Origin: Desulfobacteraceae bacterium
GTDB lineage: Bacteria; Desulfobacterota; Desulfobacteria; Desulfobacterales; Desulfosalsimonadaceae
Assembly (NCBI GenBank): GCA_003599885.1
Contig: QZKW01000068.1
Location: 1-53,503, forward strand
DNA: 53,503 nt
Reading direction: 5' to 3'
Below are positions 8,472 to 15,805 of the stretch, in pieces. The stretch's first letter is position 1. Each line of letters starts with the position of its first letter. The notes under the pieces are model-generated. The model saw nothing but the letters and a program-made list of their open reading frames with translations, ran no database searches and was not told the origin of the DNA. The position numbers and the translations under genes are program-made.

Positions 8472-9827
8472 TTAAAAATTTCCGGACGTTAGTTTCCCCT
8501 CAATAATCGCCACCTGCTTTTGCACCGGACCTTTTGCTTTGATTTCTTTTTCCACCGCATTGATGGAATGAATCACCGTTGCATGGTAGCGGTTAAAATT
8601 AGTTCCAATGGACTGGATCGTCTGCTCAGTATAGCGGCGGGAAAGGAAAATGGCTATCTGCCGTGACCGGACGATGGCCTGTTTTCTTGAATCAGAGATC
8701 ATGTCATGGACGGAAATGCCGAATTCCTTGGACACAAGATTTTTGATCACATCAATGGTGATGTTTTTATGAGTTGTTTGAATATTTTTGATGACACTTG
8801 CCGCCAGGGCCAAATCAATGGGCATCCCCAAAAGACAGGATTTGGTCGTGACACCGATAAGCCCGCTTTCCAGTATCCTGACGTTCTGTTTTAATTCACT
8901 GGCCATAAATTCAATGACTTCTGACGGCACCCGCAGGGCCCTGTCCCTTGCCTTATGCCTGAGAATCTTGACCCGGGTCTGAAAATCCGGAGGCTCAATT
9001 TCAGAAATTAAACTTAAAGCGATGCGGGATTGAAGCTGATCGCTCATCTTGGGAATTTTGGACAAAGGGATACAGCTTGAATAAATAATTTTTTTACCGG
9101 TTTCATTCAAATAATCCAGGATTAACGCCAGTTCCTCCTGGGTGCGGGTGCGCCCTGACAATACATGAATGTCTTCTAAAAGCAGCACATCACAACAACT
9201 TCTGTATTTATCTTTAAACACATCAATGGAATTCCGCTTAAAGGCCATCACCATTTCATTGGTAAAGTCTTCCGCTGTGATATAAAATACCCGTTCATTG
9301 GGAAGGGCGCTTAGAATCTGATTGCCGGCGGCCTGGGCCAAATGGCTTTTGCCCATGCCGGGGGGGGAAAACAGCAGCAAGGAATTCTGGGCGGGCTTTT
9401 TCTGGGATGCCAAAGACAGCGCCGCCATATAAGCGAAATCATTGTTCTGGCCCACCACAAACCGGTCAAACGTAAAATCCCTTCTAAGCAGACGCCCGTT
9501 TTTGGGTGCAATGTTCACACCGGGAAGCGCCATCTGAGAAGTGGCGGTTTTGTCATCGTGATGTAACGGCTTATATGAGCCGCCGTCTCCCCGTGACACC
9601 TCCAGCAAAAAATTACACCTGTCCCCGGCGACCCGATTCAATTCGTTTTTCATCAGCTCACCGAAATTATCAAGGATCCTTTTTTTTAAAAAATTATTGG
9701 GACAGATCAGCACGATACTTTCGCCGGTTGCCTTCAGAAAATGGACCGGTTCGATCCACATTTGATAAACATGAGACGGGAGGGTTTCCTTGATCGTGCT
9801 CTTTACTTTTTGCCAGATTTTTTCCAT
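8472..9827 (-). CDS. divergent DnaA-family protein
   Basis: The domain layout is that of DnaA: domain I (1-75), linker, AAA+ domain (about 115-325) and C-terminal DNA-binding domain IV (about 355-450). Several hallmark positions differ. Walker A is SPPGMGKSHLAQA instead of GGxGLGKTHL. Walker B is LLLEDI instead of LLIDDI. The domain IV signature reads FNRYHATV where FGGRDHTTV is expected. The box VII Arg (LQSRI) and sensor-2 Arg (NVRILES) remain. No dnaN, recF or gyrB is adjacent and I find no canonical DnaA box upstream. It may be a second DnaA or a regulator derived from one. ATG 9827 is preferred over 9842 because AAAGAGA lies just before it. Confidence 0.85.
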   Translation of the reverse strand: MEKIWQKVKSTIKETLPSHVYQMWIEPVHFLKATGESIVLICPNNFLKKRILDNFGELMKNELNRVAGDRCNFLLEVSRGDGGSYKPLHHDDKTATSQMALPGVNIAPKNGRLLRRDFTFDRFVVGQNNDFAYMAALSLASQKKPAQNSLLLFSPPGMGKSHLAQAAGNQILSALPNERVFYITAEDFTNEMVMAFKRNSIDVFKDKYRSCCDVLLLEDIHVLSGRTRTQEELALILDYLNETGKKIIYSSCIPLSKIPKMSDQLQSRIALSLISEIEPPDFQTRVKILRHKARDRALRVPSEVIEFMASELKQNVRILESGLIGVTTKSCLLGMPIDLALAASVIKNIQTTHKNITIDVIKNLVSKEFGISVHDMISDSRKQAIVRSRQIAIFLSRRYTEQTIQSIGTNFNRYHATVIHSINAVEKEIKAKGPVQKQVAIIEGKLTSGNF

Positions 9828-10532
9828 AACATCTCTTTCCATGCCGGTTCAAAGGTAAACGTGGTTATAAATACTACTTGTTGAGGCCGCTCAAATCAGT
9901 TAAAAAGAAATGAATCATCCAACGTCAATGATCATTTGATATGTATCAATCGACAGGTTTCAATAAAAAAATGAAACGATCAATTATATATTTGAATGCA
10001 AATGAATTAAGGAATTTTTTGATCTGCCAAGAAAGTACCAGCAGGAAGTTGATCTCTCTTATAGGAGAAATGAACCGCAACGTCAAATTGCACTTGGAGC
10101 AAAATTTCCTTTTTTGTGAATTCACTTTTAAACAATGTATATTTATTTAATTCTAAAGAGGTTATACTGTCATCTTAGTACAACTATCCATAACTCCAGA
10201 CAATTCCTTTTTTTGACGTATCATCAGCAATATTAAGACCATTAGCCGCCTTCTGCATTTTTATGAACAGCCCATGATCTTTAAAAATCTTTTGTATTCT
10301 TTAAAATTCGATGATTTTTAAAAAAATATAAACAAAAGGGAAGCCATGAAATCCATCCTGCCTTGAGGATTTAAATTTATAGAAGGATTCGGACAGTTGC
10401 AGTGACACTCACCCATTACAGCTTTGGATCACCGTTTTTTAAATCATCAGCTGTTCATCCATTGACGGCAGCGGTGATCAGAAGAACACCCGGCATTTCA
10501 AATCGATTTTTTAGGAAAAGGACGTCAATTAT
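9828..10532. other. AT-rich 0.7-kb intergenic region between the DnaA-like gene and the DUF1343 gene
   Basis: No convincing gene is present. The frame at 9941-10150 has no ribosome-binding site and poor protein character. I searched by eye for TTATCCACA/TTWTNCACA and found none; the nearest string is CTATCCATA near 10186. A 10-bp inverted repeat lies at 10280-10322. The region should hold promoters for both divergent genes, but I cannot assign a clear one. Confidence 0.5.
10280..10322. repeat. 10-bp inverted repeat in the AT-rich region
   Basis: TTTAAAAATC (10280-10289) and GATTTTTAAA (10313-10322) are perfect reverse complements separated by 23 nt. The region is strongly AT-rich, so chance is possible. 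Confidence 0.35.
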
Positions 10533-11708
10533 ATGGCAAAAGTAATTCCAGGCCTTGAAAACCTGATCATTCACGGACATGACTGGACTCGGGACAACCG
10601 GATCGGTCTGCTCTGCAATCCGGCATCTGTTGACAGCCGATACCAGCATGCCAAACATCTGTTGAACCGGATTTTTCCGGAACAACTCACCGCCCTCTTT
10701 TCTCCGCAGCATGGCATTTTTGCCGAAAAACAGGACAATATGATCGAATCCCATCATTCCGTTGACCCGGAGCTAAAGATCCCGGTGTTCAGCTTGTATG
10801 GTGATACCCGGATTCCGACCCCGGAAATGTTTGAACACATTGACCTGTTAATCATTGATCTGCTTGATGTCGGCACCCGGGTATACACCTTCACCTCAAC
10901 CCTGTCCTATTGCCTTGAAACAGCGGCAAAACTGAACAAACGTGTGCTGGTTCTGGACCGGCCAAACCCCGTGGGCGGGATTCAAATCGAGGGGAACTGC
11001 CTTTCACCCCTTCTGGCGTCGTTTGTGGGGCGGTATCCGATCCCCATGCGCCACGGCCTCACCATGGGCGAGTATGCGGCATATATTAACGAGACGTTCC
11101 AAATCAATTGCCAGCTTGACATCATCCCCATGATGGGATGGGAGCGGCGCATGTATTTTCAGGATACCGGGCTTCCCTGGGTGCTGCCGTCGCCCAATCT
11201 GCCGACTCCGGATTCTGCGATTGTCTATCCCGGCCAGGTCATCTGGGAAGGGACCAATATTTCAGAAGGCCGGGGCACCACTCTACCGTTTGAACAATTC
11301 GGAGCGCCCTTTATCGATATCGATAAACTGATTTCTTTTATGGGGGGTGTTCATATTCCCGGAGCCATCCTCCGGCCCGTGGCGTTTGAGCCGACATCCA
11401 ACAAATGGGCCGGGCAGGTGTGCTATGGTTTTCAGATTCATGTCACGGACGCGCACCGGTTTTTACCATATCGGACCTCCTTAAAACTGCTGCAGGGAAT
11501 TCTCAATCACCACAAAGACCAGTTTCAATGGAAATCCCCCCCCTATGAATATGAATGGGAAAAACTTCCCATTGATATGATTATCGGCAATAGCGCCATC
11601 CGTCAGCAATTGGAAAATCTTATGGATTTGGCGTCCATTGAAAACGGGTGGGAGGAAGAAGCGGTTGAATACGCATCTGCGGCAAGAAAATTTCACCTTT
11701 ATAAATAA
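10533..11708 (+). CDS. DUF1343 protein, NamZ-like exo-N-acetylmuramidase family
   Basis: DUF1343 (GH171) contains NamZ, which releases N-acetylmuramic acid from the non-reducing end of peptidoglycan fragments. The 391-aa protein shows family motifs: IGLLCNPAS, ALFSPQHGIFAEKQDNMIES, LLIIDLLDVGTRVYTF, VLDRPNPVGG, YAAYINE and LPSPNLPTPDSAIVYPG. Where many NamZ sequences read PEHG this one reads PQHG, so activity should not be assumed. No signal peptide is visible, so it is probably cytoplasmic. Start after AGGAAAAGGA. A 6-nt gap links it to the RNase H gene. A MurNAc salvage fusion gene lies about 4 kb downstream. Confidence 0.88.
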   Translation: MAKVIPGLENLIIHGHDWTRDNRIGLLCNPASVDSRYQHAKHLLNRIFPEQLTALFSPQHGIFAEKQDNMIESHHSVDPELKIPVFSLYGDTRIPTPEMFEHIDLLIIDLLDVGTRVYTFTSTLSYCLETAAKLNKRVLVLDRPNPVGGIQIEGNCLSPLLASFVGRYPIPMRHGLTMGEYAAYINETFQINCQLDIIPMMGWERRMYFQDTGLPWVLPSPNLPTPDSAIVYPGQVIWEGTNISEGRGTTLPFEQFGAPFIDIDKLISFMGGVHIPGAILRPVAFEPTSNKWAGQVCYGFQIHVTDAHRFLPYRTSLKLLQGILNHHKDQFQWKSPPYEYEWEKLPIDMIIGNSAIRQQLENLMDLASIENGWEEEAVEYASAARKFHLYK

Positions 11709-11714
11709 GGACGA

Positions 11715-12410
11715 TTGAACTTGAAACCGGAAGATATCAACTGGGTTCGCAAACAATTTAAAAACAACAAAGTATGGATGGCGGCAGATATTAGCGGTCA
11801 GCCCATTGTTGAAAAAAATAAGGTACTCATTAAATATCAGCTCAATCAGGAGCATAAATACTGGGTAAATCTAAAGGATATCGTCGAGATCGCGCCGGAC
11901 AGCCTGAAACGGGCTACCCAAAAACCAGTCAAGGCAGCCGGGAACCGTTCTGTGCGGAAAAAAAATAAGGATGCGGACCAAGCGGTTGACGATGATCTAA
12001 ACGCCATCTCCATTTATACGGACGGCGCATCCTCCGGAAATCCGGGGCCCTCAGGAATCGGCGTTTTAATGCAATACGGAGATAAAGAGCGGGAAATATC
12101 AAAATACATCGGCATCGCAACAAACAACATCGCCGAACTGACAGCCGTTCAAACAGCCCTGATGTCACTTAAACGAAACGATCTGCCTGTTCGTATATAC
12201 ACGGACAGCAGTTACGTCTGCGGTTTATTGATATCCGGATGGAAAGCGCAAAAAAATGTGGCGCTGGTGCAGGCCATCAAAGAACTCATGACCCGTTTTA
12301 CGAATTTAAAGATTTTAAAAGTCAAAGGGCACAGCGGGATCAAGGGCAACGAAAAAGCCGATCAACTGGCAACAAGCGCCATCGTGTCTCACAAAGACCT
12401 TACAGAATAA
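11715..12410 (+). CDS. rnhA: RNase HI with an extra N-terminal domain
   Basis: RNase HI cleaves the RNA strand of RNA-DNA hybrids. The catalytic domain occupies about 97-225 with all four acidic residues: D103 (YTDGASSGNPGP), E141 (NNIAELTA), D164 (YTDSSYV) and D216 (NEKADQLA). Residues 1-85 form an additional unit (WVRKQFKNNKVWMAA and YQLNQEHKYWVNLKDI) followed by a basic linker; it is not the usual RHBD hybrid-binding domain as far as I can see. The start is uncertain: TTG 11715 or TTG 11721, both after AAGGA. It overlaps nothing and ends 1 nt before a terminator. Confidence 0.9.
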   Translation: MNLKPEDINWVRKQFKNNKVWMAADISGQPIVEKNKVLIKYQLNQEHKYWVNLKDIVEIAPDSLKRATQKPVKAAGNRSVRKKNKDADQAVDDDLNAISIYTDGASSGNPGPSGIGVLMQYGDKEREISKYIGIATNNIAELTAVQTALMSLKRNDLPVRIYTDSSYVCGLLISGWKAQKNVALVQAIKELMTRFTNLKILKVKGHSGIKGNEKADQLATSAIVSHKDLTE

Positions 12411-12439
12411 AAAACCCCGCATGAAGACAGCGGGGTTTT
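12411..12439 (+). terminator. bidirectional Rho-independent terminator
   Basis: AAAACCCCGC (12411-12420) pairs perfectly with GCGGGGTTTT (12430-12439) around the 9-nt loop ATGAAGACA. A T-run lies at the end on the plus strand and, by symmetry, on the minus strand. It sits between the convergent RNase H gene and the small membrane protein gene and can end both transcripts. Confidence 0.9.
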
Positions 12440-12486
12440 AAAAATCAATACGGGAGTTATCCGTAATCTATGGAAGAGGCGGTACT

Positions 12487-12759
12487 CTATTTTTTCAAAT
12501 TCTCGATCTCTTTTTTCAGATCTTCATTTTCTTTTTTAAATTTATCCAGATCGGCATCGGCAACGGCCGGGGCCACGCCATTTTCATTCTGCCAAGTGTC
12601 TTTGAGTTCGTCAAAACCCAGATAAAGTGCCAAACATCCGCCCAAGAGCAGCATAATCGGCATCGCGCCTGCAAGAAGACTTAAAAATTCGCTAAACCAG
12701 ATCGCCAAACCAATAACACCGATTACGGCTGCTATCGCGCCGCCTATTAATGTTTTCAT
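12487..12759 (-). CDS. small membrane protein with C-terminal coiled coil
   Basis: A 90-aa protein. Two hydrophobic segments (about 4-23 and 28-49) are joined by a short WFSEF turn. A linker with DELKDTWQNENG follows, and residues 68-90 are a Lys/Glu heptad-like helix (DKFKKENEDLKKEIENLKK). It should sit in the inner membrane with a cytoplasmic coiled coil that could recruit a partner. A strong GGAGGAG precedes the ATG. I do not recognise a family; the short two-helix build is vaguely like magnetosome MamI, but I cannot support that. Confidence 0.75.
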   Translation of the reverse strand: MKTLIGGAIAAVIGVIGLAIWFSEFLSLLAGAMPIMLLLGGCLALYLGFDELKDTWQNENGVAPAVADADLDKFKKENEDLKKEIENLKK

Positions 12760-13176
12760 AAAGCAGACTCCTCCTTTTTTTCTTTTTCTTAATGATTTAT
12801 TATTTCAATAATCTAAATAATTTTGGTTCGTTAGAATGCATTGACCGTTTAAAATATATTTTTTTTGTCTAACATGCCCTTTTTTTTAAATCAAGGTAAA
12901 AGTTCCTTATTTTTTGTAAAACCCAAGCCGGCCGGCAATGAACGCCTTAAGGTTATCATCATTAAAGATTATAGACTTGCAAAACCCATCATTCATTGTT
13001 AGATATTTTGCAAAAATTTTAAAGTGCCTTTTCTCATAATAGCGTTCTCCGCGCGCTGTTATGCCTGTTGTTGTGAAGTCGAATTTCTCCGTCACACATC
13101 AATTGATGATTTTATTACCAGTGATGTTAATAATAATAATAATAATATTTTAAACAACGCAAGTATCTGTAAAAAA
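12760..13176. other. AT-rich 417-bp region upstream of plsB
   Basis: No credible gene is seen. The plus frame that runs into plsB from 13024 contains the TAA microsatellite and a Cys/Asn-rich stretch unlike PlsB, so I treat it as leader. The minus frame at 12907-13095 lacks a ribosome-binding site. Promoters for plsB and the small membrane protein are probably here but none is clear. Confidence 0.5.
13128..13146 (+). repeat. TAA trinucleotide microsatellite
   Basis: Six perfect TAA units (13128-13145) lie about 30 nt upstream of the preferred plsB start. Repeat-length change here could alter spacing within the leader. Confidence 0.85.
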
Positions 13177-15792
13177 ATGAAAAATTTTATCACCCGATGG
13201 CTCAGTCATCTGAGATCAGGGGCCCATAATCATTTCGTGTGTTATCTTCCGCCAAGCACCGGGCTCATATCCCGGCTGATTTTCAAATTATTTTTCGCCA
13301 ACATCAACATCCCGAAATCCTATTTAAATTCCGTCCGCGAACTTGAAAAAACCGGCATTGTCATCCTTGTTAATAAATACAAGAGTTATTTTGAGTACTT
13401 ATTTTATCATGACCTGTATCAAAATGAAAGGATTGCCTATCCGGGTATCGGGTTTGATTACAGAGTGCTGTTGTGGCAGCCGGTGTTCCGGATTATCAAA
13501 ATTATCATTACCCATATCCAGCATCTGGCGAAGCACTTGGCTCTTCAGGATCCTTACAAAAGCGGATATATTCAGGAAAAACTTTTTGCCGGAGAAACCG
13601 CAATGCTTTCTCTGGTCGAAAAAAAAGGGTTTTACCGGAGATTTGTCAGGTCAAAAGCCGATCCGCTTCATTATCTGATCGAAATACAGAAAAACACCGA
13701 TCGACCGATTATTTTTCTCCCGCACCTGATGTTCTTCAGCAAGGCGCCTGTATCCCGCCAACTGACGTTTATCGATATGGTTTTCGGCACCAGGGAAAAT
13801 CCGGGCAGCCTCCGGCGACTGGTGACCCTGGTTAAAAATCCGAAAAAAATTTTTATTGAAACAGCCGATCCGGTTATTTTGAATCATTTTTTAACCCGCC
13901 CGGACATCATTAAGCTTAATTCCAAAGACCAGGCCGTGGCCCTGCGCCGGCATCTCATCACCCAAATCAACCGCCACCGGCAGGCAACTACTGGTCCGGC
14001 GCTAAAGACCCGACTGGAAATCCAGGAGGAACTGCTGACCAATCGCGAAGTCCAGAAAATCATCACCGACTATGCAGCGCAGGAAAACCTTGACATCCAT
14101 CAGGCCCATAAGCAGGCGGCGAATTTCCTTGATGAGATAGCGGCCAATTATAGTCTGAAATGGATCCGCCTGTATGACATCACCCTCCGGTGGATGTTTA
14201 AAAACATCTTTGAAGGCATGGTGATTGATTATCCAGGCCTTAACCGGATCAAACAGGTATCCAAAAAAGGCCCGCTCATCCTTGTGCCCTGCCACAAAAG
14301 CCATCTGGATTACCTGCTACTTTCCTGGGTATTTTTAAATAATAATATGCCCTGCCCGCTTATTGCCGCAGGAAAAAACCTGTCTTTCTGGCCTATGGGG
14401 ACGATATTTCGGGGCGGCGGCGCTTTTTTTCTCAGACGGACCTTTAAGGGTGAAGTGCTTTACCCAAAAATTTTCGCTGCATATATTAAAAAAGTGCTGG
14501 AAGAAGGGTTTCATATTGAATTTTTTGTGGAAGGCGGCCGAAGCCGCACCGGCAAGCTGCTGGCCCCCAAAGTCGGGCTTCTCTCGCTTTTGATGGACGC
14601 CTACTCCCAGAATCATTGGAAGGACATGACCTTTGTGCCCATTTATATCGGTTATGACCGGGTGCTGGAGGAGAGGGCCTATATCAATGAAATAGAAGGC
14701 GGGAAAAAAACACCTGAAAACTTACAAAATGTGATTAAAGCCAGAAAATTTTTAAAACGCAAATACGGCAAAATCTATATTAATTTTCACGAGCCGTTTT
14801 CGCTCAAAGAGTATCTCCATCAATACGAACAAAAGACGGCTGAAACCGAGGGCACCGAGTCGCGAAGTGTTTATCATGACTTTGGGAGAAAATTGATCGG
14901 GGCCATCAACCAGGTGACCTTAATCACCCCCCATGCCGTCATCGCCGCCGCGATACTCAACTGTTCCCAAAAACGGTTTTACTATCAGCAGCTCAAGTCC
15001 ATTGTGGACACTTATATGACTTATTTATTAGCTCAGAATGCCAGCCTGGCTGACACCCTCATTATCGACCGCGACGATACGTTCAACCAGGTGCTGGAAT
15101 CCTTTGTACAAAATAAGACCATTGAAAAAAGCGTTTCTGAATTTTCAACAACCCAGACGGCCAATCCGCTCTTTAAAATCAGCGAAAACAAACGCCCCGG
15201 TCTTGAATATTATAAAAACAACGGCATCATTGCTTTTATTCCTGCCGCCTTCACAGCCCTGTCCATTTTAAAGGCGGACGCCTTTCAGTTTCAAGCGGCT
15301 GATATTCACGCCAGCTATAAATTCCTGAAAGAATTTTTTGAAAACGAATTTTTCTCTGATACGGATCAGCCGGTGGAATATCTTGTCCGAAAAAATCTGA
15401 AGGCGTTTATTGACGACGCCATCATCATGCCCCATCCCACCCTGCCGGATACATACAACCTGACATCCCTGGGGTATCGGAAACTGAATCTGTTTGCCGC
15501 CTTTCTGGTGCCCTATTTCGAATCCTACTGGATTGTATTGAATTTTTACATGAAATACACCAAGCAATCCATTTTTGACACCAAAGATTATATTAAAAAA
15601 ATCCAGGCATTAGGCAATCGGATGTATCGGCGGAAGGAAGTGGAACGCAAAGAATCCCTTTCCAAAATCAACTATACCAATGCCGTCACCTTCTTCACCA
15701 GTCACGGCCTGAAGGAAGCTGAAAAAGACAAGGAAAAAATCGAATTTTATACCGAAATTATTCAAAAATACCGGAATCTCCTGTCACACTGA
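13177..15792 (+). CDS. plsB: glycerol-3-phosphate acyltransferase PlsB
   Basis: PlsB is the inner-membrane enzyme that acylates the sn-1 position of glycerol-3-phosphate, the first step of phospholipid synthesis. Acyltransferase motifs are visible: the HX4D box CHKSHLDYLLLSW near residue 373, GAFFLRRTF near 415, and FFVEGGRSRTGKLL near 449, then FVPIYIGYD. The open frame extends upstream to 13024, but ATG 13177 (MKNFITRWL) gives 871 aa, nearer the family's 800-850, and excludes an Asn run coded by the microsatellite. The MurU-AmgK gene follows after 13 nt, so it appears to lead that operon. Confidence 0.93.
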   Translation: MKNFITRWLSHLRSGAHNHFVCYLPPSTGLISRLIFKLFFANINIPKSYLNSVRELEKTGIVILVNKYKSYFEYLFYHDLYQNERIAYPGIGFDYRVLLWQPVFRIIKIIITHIQHLAKHLALQDPYKSGYIQEKLFAGETAMLSLVEKKGFYRRFVRSKADPLHYLIEIQKNTDRPIIFLPHLMFFSKAPVSRQLTFIDMVFGTRENPGSLRRLVTLVKNPKKIFIETADPVILNHFLTRPDIIKLNSKDQAVALRRHLITQINRHRQATTGPALKTRLEIQEELLTNREVQKIITDYAAQENLDIHQAHKQAANFLDEIAANYSLKWIRLYDITLRWMFKNIFEGMVIDYPGLNRIKQVSKKGPLILVPCHKSHLDYLLLSWVFLNNNMPCPLIAAGKNLSFWPMGTIFRGGGAFFLRRTFKGEVLYPKIFAAYIKKVLEEGFHIEFFVEGGRSRTGKLLAPKVGLLSLLMDAYSQNHWKDMTFVPIYIGYDRVLEERAYINEIEGGKKTPENLQNVIKARKFLKRKYGKIYINFHEPFSLKEYLHQYEQKTAETEGTESRSVYHDFGRKLIGAINQVTLITPHAVIAAAILNCSQKRFYYQQLKSIVDTYMTYLLAQNASLADTLIIDRDDTFNQVLESFVQNKTIEKSVSEFSTTQTANPLFKISENKRPGLEYYKNNGIIAFIPAAFTALSILKADAFQFQAADIHASYKFLKEFFENEFFSDTDQPVEYLVRKNLKAFIDDAIIMPHPTLPDTYNLTSLGYRKLNLFAAFLVPYFESYWIVLNFYMKYTKQSIFDTKDYIKKIQALGNRMYRRKEVERKESLSKINYTNAVTFFTSHGLKEAEKDKEKIEFYTEIIQKYRNLLSH

Positions 15793-15805
15793 TAAAACAC
15801 ATGAT

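Noticed and set aside
9941-10150. Small open frame of 69 codons
   Set aside because: No ribosome-binding site, AT-rich and low-complexity content, no recognisable protein.
9828-10532. Replication origin next to the dnaA-like gene
   Set aside because: No canonical DnaA boxes or clustered near-matches were found, and dnaN/gyrB/rnpA/rpmH are absent. AT-richness alone is not enough.
12907-13095. Minus-strand open frame upstream of plsB
   Set aside because: No ribosome-binding signal and no family likeness; it lies in the plsB leader.
13024-13176. Upstream extension of PlsB including the poly-Asn run
   Set aside because: The extra 51 residues are Cys/Asn-rich, coded by the microsatellite, and exceed the usual PlsB length.
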